Of a DNA stretch of 64,000 nt, positions 35,521-44,014 are shown one piece after another. Source of the DNA: UMGS1002 sp045586785 (GTDB lineage Bacteria; Bacillota; Clostridia; Oscillospirales; CAG-272); assembly GCA_045586785.1 (NCBI GenBank), contig JAZNBA010000089.1, positions 1 to 64,000 on the forward strand. The letters run 5' to 3'. A program made the position numbers and the translations under genes. The stretch's first letter is position 1. Each line of letters opens with the position of its first letter. The notes under the pieces are model-generated. The model did no database searches. It saw only the letters and a program-made list of their open reading frames with translations, and was not told the DNA's origin.

Positions 35521-36798
35521 TTAAGGTTTCTGAGAATAGTTGATGGTGGAAATAAGCAGATATTCGTTGCCCTTATCCACTTTTATTTTGGACCATGCAG
35601 AGGACGTACCTGCATAGTTGACGTTGCCAAGTCCCGAGCAATTCACAAATGCGTTGGACGCCACAGACTCCAGCGACGCGGGAAGATATATAGTCGTCAG
35701 TGCCGTGCAGGTGGAAAACGCATTAGCACCGATGCTCTTGACATTGCCTGTAACGGTAACGCGGCTGAGCTGAGGGCAGCTGCTGAACGCAAAATCGCCT
35801 ATCTCCTCAACCTTTGCGCCTATCTCGACACTGCGGATATTTTCGTTAGCGCAAAATGCGTCCGCAATGCGCTTGACATTTGACGGAATTACCACGTTTG
35901 CCGCGGTGCCCTTATAGCTAAGAAGAATACCGTCGCCTACTATGACGAATTCATCCTTCTGCGCATCTATCCATGCAGTCTGCTCAAAAGCACTGCTGGC
36001 TATGTACGAAACATTTTTCCCGATAGATACATTGCTGAGCTTTGCGCAGCCTCGGAACGCGTTCTCACCCACGCTCGTAACGCTGTCACCGATATTGACT
36101 ACCGCCAGCGACGCGCACTTCTCAAACCCGTTGTCGGGCACATATGTAAGTCCGCCCAGCTCAACTATCGCCAGAGAATCACAATACGAAAACGCGCCGT
36201 CGCCAAGCTCTGTAATATTTTCGGGAAGCTTTACCGAGCTCAGCGCCACACAACCGAAAAATGCCTGTTCGCCAATGCTCTTTACCGACTTGCCCAGTTC
36301 AATAAAGCAAAGTGAGCTGCACTGGAAGAAGCTTGATGGCCCTATATTCTGCAAGCTTTCGGCACCGTTTACCTCGCAAAGCATATTACAGCAGTAAAAC
36401 GCATCAGTGGCCAGTGTATGAACCTTGCCGCCAAGGTCAACACGCACAAGCGACTTACAGCCCGCAAACGCTTCTCTTCCGATCGTTTTGACATTGCCCG
36501 ACATTTTTACATATAAAAGCTGCTCATGATCGCGGAACGCCTTTTCGCCGATGGCTGTGACGGTATAACCGTCCACCTTTTCCGGAATCGTAAGCTGCTG
36601 TACCGATGTGTCACTGACACCGCGGATGGCAGCAGTATTATTTTCATAAACATCGTAATAAAAACCATCCGAAGACAAACGCCCTTCGGCAATAACAGCA
36701 TATACAGTGTTGTCCTGCAGCGCGCCGCAAGCACCAAGCGCAAGCACACAGCCCGCCAATGCGGCACACAAAATAATTGACAGTATAATTTTTTTCAT
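35521..36798 (-). CDS. BspA-type LRR lipoprotein, first gene of SPFH operon
   Basis: A 425-residue lipoprotein with signal peptide and lipobox ALGAC (Cys near residue 24). About 14 LRR_5 repeats run from about 65 to 400 (SVKSIGEQAFFGCVALSSVK type). It contains the insert DEFVIVGDGILLSYKG (about 275-290) shared with its downstream paralogue. The start at 36798 is preferred over a GTG six bases upstream because of GGAG spacing. Expected on the outer face of the membrane; ligand unknown. Confidence 0.87.
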   Translation of the reverse strand: MKKIILSIILCAALAGCVLALGACGALQDNTVYAVIAEGRLSSDGFYYDVYENNTAAIRGVSDTSVQQLTIPEKVDGYTVTAIGEKAFRDHEQLLYVKMSGNVKTIGREAFAGCKSLVRVDLGGKVHTLATDAFYCCNMLCEVNGAESLQNIGPSSFFQCSSLCFIELGKSVKSIGEQAFFGCVALSSVKLPENITELGDGAFSYCDSLAIVELGGLTYVPDNGFEKCASLAVVNIGDSVTSVGENAFRGCAKLSNVSIGKNVSYIASSAFEQTAWIDAQKDEFVIVGDGILLSYKGTAANVVIPSNVKRIADAFCANENIRSVEIGAKVEEIGDFAFSSCPQLSRVTVTGNVKSIGANAFSTCTALTTIYLPASLESVASNAFVNCSGLGNVNYAGTSSAWSKIKVDKGNEYLLISTINYSQKP

Positions 36799-36833
36799 AT
36801 TCACTCCGTAATACGCGAAATATAGTCAGTTTA

Positions 36834-36862
36834 ATGATATCACAACCGATAAAATTTGTCAA
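36834..36862 (-). promoter_or_regulatory. Promoter of the LRR-SPFH-ATPase operon
   Basis: On the minus strand TTGACA (36862-36857), 17-nt spacer, TATCAT (36839-36834), 36 bp upstream of the first start. Confidence 0.75.
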
Positions 36863-36955
36863 GATATTTACCACACCCATAATATAATAAGTAAGCACTT
36901 TTCAGAAAGCCGACACACTATGTACACAAATATTTTTTATTTTTTCCGTTTTGTG

Positions 36956-36984
36956 TTTACAAGCCGCGCAAATTATGATATACT
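36956..36984 (+). promoter_or_regulatory. Promoter of the Gfo/Idh/MocA gene at 37026
   Basis: TTTACA (36956-36961), 17-nt spacer, TATACT (36979-36984). CGGAGG at 37011-37016 is the ribosome site. Confidence 0.7.
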
Positions 36985-37025
36985 ACGCTTGACAAAAAGT
37001 AACTCTTATTCGGAGGATTTTTACA

Positions 37026-38270
37026 ATGAGAAAAATAAAATTCGGTATATTCGGTCTGGGGCGCGGAAGCGCGTTTTACAACAGTATTCGAGTAAATGAC
37101 GGTGAGATAGTCGCCATTTGCGATATGAACGAAGCCAAGCTTGAGGCTGCAAAGGCAGCTATCGGCGACGGCGTTACCGCATACACCGATTTCGATGAGT
37201 TTTTAAATCATGAGGGACTTGAAGCCGTATTTCTCTGCAACTTTTTCCACGAGCATGCTCCCTATGCAATAAAGGCGCTGGAGCGCAACATTCACGTGCT
37301 CAGCGAGTGTACCTCCAACGGCACCATGGCAGAGGGCGTTGCCCTTGTCCGCGCCGCTGAAAAGAGTAAAGCGTTTTATATGCTTTCCGAAAACTATCCC
37401 TTCATGAGATTTAATCAGGAAATGTACCGAGTTTACAGAGAGGGAACGCTGGGCAAGGCGCTGTTTGCAGAGGGCGAATATAACCACCCACTTGACATTG
37501 CGGACGTAGAACACATCAAAAAGTACCGTCCCTTCCCCACTCACTGGCGAAATTATACCCCCAGAACATACTATATCACCCACTCGCTGGCTCCTCTTAT
37601 GTACATCACGGGTGCAACACCCATACGCGTCACCGCAATGCCCGTCTACGCGCCAGATGCCACCCCCGACGGCCTTATGGGCATCAACATGGTGGACCGC
37701 TCCGCCATCATCACCTGTCTCAACGACGACGATTCGGTATTCCGCGTCACAGGCTGTGCCGCATACGGAGCCCACGGCAACTCTTACCGCATCTGCTGTG
37801 TCAAGGGACAGATGGAAAATGTCCGCGGCACCAGTGTTGACGTAGTTCTGCGCTACAACAAATGGGACGTTCCCGAGGGATGTGAGGCAACCAAATTCTA
37901 CACCCCCGAATGGCCCGAGGATGAGCGCGAGGCAATAAACGCGGCAGGCCACGGCGGCGGCGACTACTTTGTGATCAAAGAGTTCTTCAACTGCATCCGT
38001 GAGGGACGCCGTCCCACATTTGATCACTACTTTGCCACCACCTGCGCATCCGTGGCAATTCTCTCCCACCGCAGTCTGCTGGAGCGCGGAGTGCCCTACG
38101 ACATTCCCGATTTCCACCGCGAGGAGGACCGTGCAAAGTACGAGAACGACTACCTCACCCCCTTCTACGGCTCGGACGGCAGCGAGCCTACATTGCCCTG
38201 CTGCTCACACCCCGATTACGTAGCTCCCAAAGAGGTTGAGGATTATTACAACAATATCATCAATTCGTAA
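37026..38270 (+). CDS. Atypical Gfo/Idh/MocA-family protein lacking the EKP lysine
   Basis: A 414-residue NAD(P)-binding protein: Rossmann domain with GLGRGSAFY (about 9-17) and an alpha/beta C-terminal domain. The usual EKP motif, whose Lys acts in catalysis, is replaced by SECTSNGTMAEG (about 99-110). Later motifs THSLAPLMYITG (about 179-190) and GHGGGDYF (about 311-318) recall the NAD-dependent glycosidase family GH109, which also lacks that lysine. The role may be glycoside hydrolysis by transient oxidation instead of net dehydrogenation; this is inference. It is a single-gene unit between its own promoter and terminator. Confidence 0.8.
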   Translation: MRKIKFGIFGLGRGSAFYNSIRVNDGEIVAICDMNEAKLEAAKAAIGDGVTAYTDFDEFLNHEGLEAVFLCNFFHEHAPYAIKALERNIHVLSECTSNGTMAEGVALVRAAEKSKAFYMLSENYPFMRFNQEMYRVYREGTLGKALFAEGEYNHPLDIADVEHIKKYRPFPTHWRNYTPRTYYITHSLAPLMYITGATPIRVTAMPVYAPDATPDGLMGINMVDRSAIITCLNDDDSVFRVTGCAAYGAHGNSYRICCVKGQMENVRGTSVDVVLRYNKWDVPEGCEATKFYTPEWPEDEREAINAAGHGGGDYFVIKEFFNCIREGRRPTFDHYFATTCASVAILSHRSLLERGVPYDIPDFHREEDRAKYENDYLTPFYGSDGSEPTLPCCSHPDYVAPKEVEDYYNNIINS

Positions 38271-38280
38271 TATCAAAATA

Positions 38281-38306
38281 AAGACCGACGCATCGCGTCG
38301 GTCTTT
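38281..38306. terminator. Bidirectional terminator
   Basis: GACCGACGC (38283-38291), loop ATC, GCGTCGGTC (38295-38303), with AA before and TTT after. Shared by the convergent genes ending at 38270 and 38311. Confidence 0.85.
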
Positions 38307-38310
38307 ATTC

Positions 38311-40764
38311 TTATCTTGTTTGTTTTTTCTTTATCATCACGGCCGCGGGCAACACCAGTGCCGCAATGGCAGTTACACCAACTATCGCGCCGCAACCGCC
38401 CTCACTCTTGGGTGCTTCGGTTGTGGGTGCCGCGGTAGTTTCGGCTGCCACGGTTGTTGTGGGCGCATCGGTAACCTCGGGAGCCTGAGTGTCGGGTGCT
38501 TCGGTGGTTTCTGCCGTAGCGGTCGTAGTATCCGCGGACGACTCACCGGGCTTATACTCGGGCACCTCGATCACCAGCTGGCTGGTGCTCATATAGAATT
38601 CACCGCGGACGGTGGAATAATTCTCGATAGTGACTGTCTTGCCGTCATTTGAGAAATACAGCATAGCCACCATGCCCGTGGCACCCTGAGAGGCGTCAAC
38701 GCCCTGTGGGTCAATGAGCATCTGCGTGACCACGTTGCCGTGCACACCCTTATCCTGCGCCACGATAATATTATCGCAAGGGTCGTGTCCCGACATAACG
38801 AGGAATATGTTTTCATACTTGGAGATCAGCTTATCCCACATCTGGTCGCCATTATTGACGCTTCCGTCTGTTTTACCCGTTTTGTTTGGGGGAACAACGT
38901 CGCCAACGTCAAGAGTCGTACCGTCACGGAACAAATATGCGTGAGTCGTAATAATAACTCTGTGGTCGGGGTGCTGCTCGATAATGTCCGCCGCCCAGTT
39001 GAGCAGCTTATCGGACGCGCCGTAGTCCAGCGTAATGGTGAGATACTTGACCTCGCCCACGGTAAAGGTGCGCCACGAATTTTCTATCATACGCTGATTG
39101 AAAAAGCCTTCAAACTGACTTGTATACTCGTCAACGTTGAAATACTTATTATAATACGCCGAGCCGTCGTGGTTGCCGCGGACAAGCGAATACGGAACAA
39201 CGCCGTTCAGCTTGAATATCTCGCCCTTGACCAGATCCCACTCGGCAACGGTATCCTTGTCGGTAATATCACCAAGGCCGAACACGTATTCTATCTTTTT
39301 GGACTCCTTGTTTTCAACTATCCAGTCGTAAATGCAATGGAACTGATCCGGATAGAGGTACGCAACTTTTTGTGTGTCACCTACAACGCAGAAGGAGTAG
39401 GCGTAATCGGTAATGGGTTCTTTATCCTTAAACCACGTGCGAATACACTTGGCGTCGTATCCGCCCTTGCCGCCATCCTTTATCTCTGCCCCCGACTTGA
39501 CGTTTGAGACATCGTAATATGCCAAAAGTCCGTCGTCAGAGGTTTTAACGCTTTGCATATCCGCCTTGATCTCGTCAGCGCTTCGCGCATCCGAGAACAC
39601 GGCAACCGAGCGCAACGCACCCTTGAAGAACTGAGCGTTGCCCGAACGGCAGTCGCCGCCAAAGCCGAACGCGTTGGCAATAGAGGCAGTCCCGAAGGCG
39701 GGAACACCGCTGACGGTGGCTTTCAGCTCACCGTCAAGATAGCACATCGCCTTTTTGGCGGCGGCATCGTGAACGATAGCCACATGTGCCCAGTCGCCTG
39801 TACGCACGTCAACTGTGGAGAATACAAAATTATACACGGTTCCACCTGCGTCAACGTAGTAAAGACGGGGATTGCCGTTGGAATATATCTCAAAGTTCAG
39901 ACAGGGGGTTGCGGCACCGTAATTGCCCATAATGACGCCGCCTCGGTCAGTATAACTCTTTGGAACGTTTACCCACGCCTCAAGGGTTTCGGGTGCGATC
40001 TCAAAGGGCTTGGATACAAAATATGTAGCTTCTGTGCCAAACGTCATGCCGCCCGAGCTTTCGATAGCCGCGTGCGGATTGGAATAAACCAGATCGTTGG
40101 AGTTTTTGGAGGCATCCTTGAGGCGGGCATCGCCTGACGCTGTCAGGTCGTAGGACACAAGAAGCGCCGCGTCTGAGGTGTCAACCTTGGTCACGTCCGC
40201 CTTGATCTCGTCGGCAGTTCTCAGATCCGAATATACCGCTACCGACTTTATTTTGCCTAAAAAGTAACGGCTGTTTCCGCTTCGCAGGTCGCCGCCCACC
40301 ATAAAGGGATCGGAGGACACAATACCGCTGTATCCCGCACAAGGAAGCGTTTGCTTCAGCTCGCCGTTGACGTAGCAATGCGCCTTTCCCGCGGCGGTAT
40401 CTATGGCGATAGCAAGGTGCACGTAGTCGTTGCCTCTTATGTCAACGTCCTTAAACTCAAGATCTGTAATGGTGCTGCTGTTTTTCCAACCGTAAAAACG
40501 GGGAGCACCGTTATTTGTTATCTCAATGTTTGAGGACGGATTCTTTTTGGAATAATTGCCGAAGATAACGCCGGCACGTCCCGATATTGACTTGGGCACA
40601 TTGATCACCGCCTCAAATGTCAGCGGCGCGGCGGATAATTTATTTTCGGTGGTATAGGTTTCGATGGCGGAAAAAGTGACTCCGTCACCTGCCGCCGTCA
40701 CGCATACTGCCGCAGCAGACACAAGCATTATCACAGCACAAAAAACAGCTAAAAATCTTTTCAT
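38311..40764 (-). CDS. Surface metallophosphoesterase with two LamG domains
   Basis: An 817-residue exported protein. Signal peptide to about 25; two LamG/concanavalin-like lectin domains of the same subtype (about 28-215 and 235-440, both with RSGN-(S/A)(R/Q)(Y/F)F and a V(A/F)SD region); a calcineurin-like phosphoesterase domain (about 455-735) with GDTQ, GLGDITD, GNHD, TTHAY and SGHD supplying the metal ligands; a Thr-rich linker; and a C-terminal span ending KKKQTR. It should sit on the cell surface, with the lectin domains binding a glycan and the enzyme cleaving a phosphoester. Substrate unknown. Confidence 0.87.
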   Translation of the reverse strand: MKRFLAVFCAVIMLVSAAAVCVTAAGDGVTFSAIETYTTENKLSAAPLTFEAVINVPKSISGRAGVIFGNYSKKNPSSNIEITNNGAPRFYGWKNSSTITDLEFKDVDIRGNDYVHLAIAIDTAAGKAHCYVNGELKQTLPCAGYSGIVSSDPFMVGGDLRSGNSRYFLGKIKSVAVYSDLRTADEIKADVTKVDTSDAALLVSYDLTASGDARLKDASKNSNDLVYSNPHAAIESSGGMTFGTEATYFVSKPFEIAPETLEAWVNVPKSYTDRGGVIMGNYGAATPCLNFEIYSNGNPRLYYVDAGGTVYNFVFSTVDVRTGDWAHVAIVHDAAAKKAMCYLDGELKATVSGVPAFGTASIANAFGFGGDCRSGNAQFFKGALRSVAVFSDARSADEIKADMQSVKTSDDGLLAYYDVSNVKSGAEIKDGGKGGYDAKCIRTWFKDKEPITDYAYSFCVVGDTQKVAYLYPDQFHCIYDWIVENKESKKIEYVFGLGDITDKDTVAEWDLVKGEIFKLNGVVPYSLVRGNHDGSAYYNKYFNVDEYTSQFEGFFNQRMIENSWRTFTVGEVKYLTITLDYGASDKLLNWAADIIEQHPDHRVIITTHAYLFRDGTTLDVGDVVPPNKTGKTDGSVNNGDQMWDKLISKYENIFLVMSGHDPCDNIIVAQDKGVHGNVVTQMLIDPQGVDASQGATGMVAMLYFSNDGKTVTIENYSTVRGEFYMSTSQLVIEVPEYKPGESSADTTTATAETTEAPDTQAPEVTDAPTTTVAAETTAAPTTEAPKSEGGCGAIVGVTAIAALVLPAAVMIKKKQTR

Positions 40765-40794
40765 GTCAAGCCTCCGATCAATATTCTTACCACA

Positions 40795-40823
40795 ATTATA
40801 AAATATAGGCTATCAATTGTCAA
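40795..40823 (-). promoter_or_regulatory. Promoter of the LamG-phosphoesterase gene
   Basis: On the minus strand TTGACA (40823-40818), 17-nt spacer, TATAAT (40800-40795): a consensus promoter 31 bp upstream of the ATG. Confidence 0.85.
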
Positions 40824-40925
40824 GCGTAACTTTCAAATTCAAGGTAACGCAAGCGTCACCAACGCTGTTATGTAACGGACTATGTAATAATTCACAAAAA
40901 TCACATAAAAACTGTTTATATATAC

Positions 40926-40954
40926 TTGAATTTCACAGAAAAATGTTTTATAAT
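40926..40954 (+). promoter_or_regulatory. Promoter of the small Cys-rich protein operon
   Basis: TTGAAT (40926-40931), 17-nt spacer, TATAAT (40949-40954), 65 bp before the small gene. Confidence 0.8.
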
Positions 40955-41018
40955 GTAATAAATTGCATAAGTTATTGCATATGCATATAATTAAACATTC
41001 AGAGAAAGGAAACAAGCT

Positions 41019-41162
41019 ATGGCAACAGTATACTGCGCAAGATGCATATATTTGTATCAGAGAGGAGGCGTTTGGTACTGCGGATGCAGAACGAGCGATC
41101 TTTATGACAAAGCAGTGGATCCCAATTGGGGTAAATGCTGCAATTATTACAAGGAAGGTTAA
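41019..41162 (+). CDS. 47-residue six-cysteine protein
   Basis: A short gene with AGAAAGGAAAC as ribosome site and a consensus promoter upstream. The product has cysteines at 6, 9, 21, 23, 40 and 41, pairing as CxxC, CxC and CC, and three aromatic clusters. The spacing suits a small zinc-binding or metal-binding fold; no signal peptide, so probably cytoplasmic. It precedes the coiled-coil membrane protein gene by 30 bp and is likely co-transcribed. No family recognised. Confidence 0.72.
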   Translation: MATVYCARCIYLYQRGGVWYCGCRTSDLYDKAVDPNWGKCCNYYKEG

Positions 41163-41192
41163 TTTCTGAAATTATTAAAGGGGGTAATCTTT

Positions 41193-42266
41193 ATGAGCAA
41201 TGAAAATAATTTTGGCAACGCCTCTATAGAGGATGACGGTTCTCTTTCCATCGACATGGGCTCAATGTCCCAAAAAGCACTTGATTCTTTCGACATCAAT
41301 AAGCCTCTTTCCAGATTTGATTTTTGGATGGTCTGCGAAAATATAGCAAACACTCATCTTGAATATCACTCATACTCGGATAAAAAAGCAGAGCTTGAAG
41401 AACAGCTCTCAACCGTAATAGAAGACAACGAAGATGAAATAATAGACGAAATGTGCGAAAAAACAAAAAAGCAAGCAAAGCGCAAAAAGCTTTATTATAC
41501 CGGTATTTTCGCAGCCGCAGGATTTGGGTTATATCTCGTTTGCATAATAATGTCTTTACTGTATTTGGGTGAAATGTTTAACTTACTTTGCCCCTTTATT
41601 GTATTTGAAGCCGCAAAAATAATCTATCTGCTCAAGTCTGACTCTCCCGAACCTCTCCCAAGATGGGCTATCAAGGTTGGCATTGCACTTTTAATATATA
41701 CGGTCATATATGAACTACTACATATTGTGTTTCTCGCCTTAATGTCTGTCTTTGCCGCTATAGTCTACACAATATTCATGATAGCATCCCGCTTGATCGC
41801 AGATGCCATTCCCATAAAATTCAAGCAATACCGATACAGCGAGCTTGACGATTTTTACACGGAGCAGGAAGAAAATTCTCCCGAATATAAGCAGAAGCTG
41901 GAGGAAGCAATCAAAAAAGATGAAGAAGAAACAAAGCTCCTCCACGAAGAAACGCAGAAAGAACTGGAAGAACTTAAAAAAAGCATTTCAAAAGTAAAGC
42001 AAGCCTATAAATCACAGGAAAAGTTTACAAACTATATGCTTGATCTGGTCAGACAATCTATCATCTACGACACCGACGCAGAAAACCTCTACGAATTGGA
42101 AGCTGATATCATGCATGGCATCAACCGAAAATTACTTCCCGCAGGGGATGATACGCCATATATGCCCAAAGAAATGTACAAAGATGCTTTTGAGTCTTAT
42201 GAAAGAGAGCGTATTGAAATCCGCGAACGAATGAATCGAATTGCGGAAAAATTCGAAAGCCTTTAA
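41193..42266 (+). CDS. Membrane protein with long coiled coil, unknown function
   Basis: A 357-residue protein. Residues 1-105 are hydrophilic and acidic; three to four membrane spans follow (about 105-132, 137-150, 165-190, 190-205); residues about 225-285 form a strongly charged coiled coil (KDEEETKLLHEETQKELEEL); the rest is helical. GGGGG at 41180-41184 region provides a ribosome site. It follows the six-cysteine gene and ends at a UUCG-loop terminator. Family not recognised. Confidence 0.8.
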   Translation: MSNENNFGNASIEDDGSLSIDMGSMSQKALDSFDINKPLSRFDFWMVCENIANTHLEYHSYSDKKAELEEQLSTVIEDNEDEIIDEMCEKTKKQAKRKKLYYTGIFAAAGFGLYLVCIIMSLLYLGEMFNLLCPFIVFEAAKIIYLLKSDSPEPLPRWAIKVGIALLIYTVIYELLHIVFLALMSVFAAIVYTIFMIASRLIADAIPIKFKQYRYSELDDFYTEQEENSPEYKQKLEEAIKKDEEETKLLHEETQKELEELKKSISKVKQAYKSQEKFTNYMLDLVRQSIIYDTDAENLYELEADIMHGINRKLLPAGDDTPYMPKEMYKDAFESYERERIEIRERMNRIAEKFESL

Positions 42267-42275
42267 TATTTATAT

Positions 42276-42301
42276 AAAAAACGCACTTCGGTGCGTTTTT
42301 T
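42276..42301. terminator. Terminator with UUCG tetraloop
   Basis: ACGCAC (42281-42286), TTCG, GTGCGT (42291-42296), flanked by A5 and T6 that extend the stem. Ends the two-gene unit before it. Confidence 0.9.
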
Positions 42302-42311
42302 ATTCATATCA

Positions 42312-42340
42312 TTGACATTTTTCTACCCTTGTGCTATAAT
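42312..42340 (+). promoter_or_regulatory. Consensus promoter of the S-component/coaX operon
   Basis: TTGACA (42312-42317), 17-nt spacer, TATAAT (42335-42340): a perfect sigma-A-type promoter 54 bp before the ATG. Confidence 0.9.
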
Positions 42341-42393
42341 GATCCTGCACTATATTCGGCACGACCGAAACAGTAGCAGGAGGAAAATTAAAT

Positions 42394-43008
42394 ATGAAAA
42401 CAAAGCACACCCAAAACACCCGTCGTCTGGTGGGACTGTCTGTCCTTGCGGCTCTGGTAGTGGTTCTGCAGCTTATCGCGGCGATCACTCCCCCCATAGG
42501 ACCCTTCCGTCTCACATTTTCACTTGTTCCCATAATAATCGGCGCTATTCTCTACGGCCCTGCCGCCGGTGCCATTCTCGGTGGAGCATTCGGACTTGTA
42601 GTAGTTCTCCAAGTCGTAACAAACATTGATCAGGGTGGTTTTATTATGTTCACGGAAAATCCTGTGGTCACTATACTCGTCTGCATGTTAAAAGGTATAG
42701 TAGCAGGCTGGGTGGCAGGTCTGGTAAGCAGTCTGTTCACCAAAAAGAACAAGCCCGTGCTGACCGTAACACTTTCCGCAATTCTCTGCCCCGTGTGCAA
42801 TACGGGTATACTCAGCATTGCTGTACTTGCGTTTTTCTACGAGCTGGCAACAAGCTGGGCATTGTCCGAAAGCTTCTCTAACGCCTTCGCATACGTTTTG
42901 CTGGGCATGGTAGGTGTCAGCTTCTTACTTGAGCTCGCGATAAACCTTCTTCTTACCCCCGCCATCCTCACCATTATCAAGGCTGTAAAGCGCTACGTTA
43001 AAAAATAA
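42394..43008 (+). CDS. ECF transporter S component, probably for pantothenate
   Basis: A 204-residue protein with about six membrane spans and the S-component look (LVGLSVLAALVVVLQ start, IGPFRLTFSLVPIIIGAIL, GAILGGAFGLVV). S components bind a vitamin and dock on a shared EcfA-A'-T module, which is not in the window. The stop overlaps the ATG of pantothenate kinase (TAATG), so the two are translationally coupled; by context the ligand is pantothenate (PanT-like). Motifs alone would not identify the ligand. Confidence 0.85.
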   Translation: MKTKHTQNTRRLVGLSVLAALVVVLQLIAAITPPIGPFRLTFSLVPIIIGAILYGPAAGAILGGAFGLVVVLQVVTNIDQGGFIMFTENPVVTILVCMLKGIVAGWVAGLVSSLFTKKNKPVLTVTLSAILCPVCNTGILSIAVLAFFYELATSWALSESFSNAFAYVLLGMVGVSFLLELAINLLLTPAILTIIKAVKRYVKK

Positions 43009-43790
43009 TGACTAAGACCGTTCTCACCATAGACTGCGGCAACACTCACACAACGCTTGGCTGCGTGGACATTGACAAAAACGTCACCGCTGTTTTCCGT
43101 ATTCCCACCGACCGAGTTGACACCGAATTCGGCTACGCCGCAAAAATAAAGCAGATATTCGAGTTGCAAAATATAAATATCGATGACATCGAGGGCGCCG
43201 TAATTTCCTGCGTCGTCCCTCCTGTCACCGACGTGCTCTCTCGCGCCGTCAGGCTGATAACGAATCACGACGCACTTGTTGTGGGCGCGGGCGTCAAAAC
43301 GGGACTGCATATTGCCATAAACGATCCCGGCACCGTGGCGTCCGATCTGGTCTCCGCCGCCGTGGCGGCAAAGGAGCTGTATCCCCTGCCCTGCATTATT
43401 ATCGATATGGGCACAGCCACCACCGTCACCGCCGTTGACGAGCGCGCCCGCTTTATCGGCGGTGCCATCTTCCCCGGTGCGGGCATATCGCTCAACGCGT
43501 TGGCGCGCGATACAGCCCTGCTACCCCACATTGAAATACAGCCCCCTGCCAAGGTCATAGCGGTAAATACCGTTGACTGTATGCGCTCGGGCATAGTTTA
43601 CGGCACCGCAGGCGCAGTGGACGGTCTTATCGACAAATTCACCGAGGAGCTGGGCGAGAAAGTATCTATTGTGGCGACAGGCGGCATCAGCTCGCTTATC
43701 TGCCCCCATTGCCGTCACAACATAACCATTGACGACACCCTGCTTCTCAAAGGACTTCGTTCCATTTGGGATAAAAACCAAAAGAAATAA
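43008..43790 (+). CDS. coaX: Type III pantothenate kinase
   Basis: A 260-residue ASKHA kinase catalysing the first step of coenzyme A synthesis. Visible: the N-terminal phosphate loop DCGNTHTTLG (about 6-15), the central IDMGTATTVTAVD (about 130-142) and GGAIFPGAGISLNALARDTA (about 151-170). Length is standard. Coupling to an S component suggests import followed by phosphorylation, trapping the vitamin in the cell. Confidence 0.95.
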   Translation: MTKTVLTIDCGNTHTTLGCVDIDKNVTAVFRIPTDRVDTEFGYAAKIKQIFELQNINIDDIEGAVISCVVPPVTDVLSRAVRLITNHDALVVGAGVKTGLHIAINDPGTVASDLVSAAVAAKELYPLPCIIIDMGTATTVTAVDERARFIGGAIFPGAGISLNALARDTALLPHIEIQPPAKVIAVNTVDCMRSGIVYGTAGAVDGLIDKFTEELGEKVSIVATGGISSLICPHCRHNITIDDTLLLKGLRSIWDKNQKK

Positions 43791-43884
43791 CAAAAAAGCA
43801 TCTGAACCGGCGAGAATATCGTGTGAAGCCCTGTCGTTTACCGACTTATCACGCTGTTGCCAAAGTTCACACACGATCAAAAGT

Positions 43885-43920
43885 AAAAGATCGGCAGTTC
43901 TCTGCCGATCTTTTGTTTTT
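43885..43920 (+). terminator. Terminator after coaX
   Basis: GATCGGCAG (43889-43897), loop TTCT, CTGCCGATC (43902-43910), extended by A4/T4 and followed by GTTTTT. It lies 95 bp past the coaX stop. Confidence 0.85.
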
Positions 43921-43940
43921 TATAAAAAATTTTTTCAAAA

Positions 43941-43980
43941 TTGAAGAATTCCAACAAAAAAAGCACTTAATATAAGTGAA
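43941..43980 (+). promoter_or_regulatory. Conserved 40-bp promoter element before the sigma factor gene
   Basis: Begins TTGAAGAA and ends CACTT, five bases, AAGTG (43964-43978). 31 of 40 positions, without gaps, are identical to the element at 45227-45266. The inverted CACTT/AAGTG pair and the constant distance from TTGAAGAA suggest one promoter class, probably read by the sigma factor encoded 35 bp downstream. Confidence 0.65.
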
Positions 43981-44014
43981 CGGGCCAAATTCTTTACAAG
44001 GAGTGACCGACCCT

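Noticed and set aside
36989..36994. TTGACA just before the gene at 37026
   Set aside because: No -10 box fits before the ribosome site; TTTACA-17-TATACT at 36956-36984 is the better promoter.
37203..38117. 304-residue minus-strand frame opposite the Gfo/Idh/MocA gene
   Set aside because: No ribosome site, no recognisable motif, and the plus-strand gene has clear family motifs throughout.
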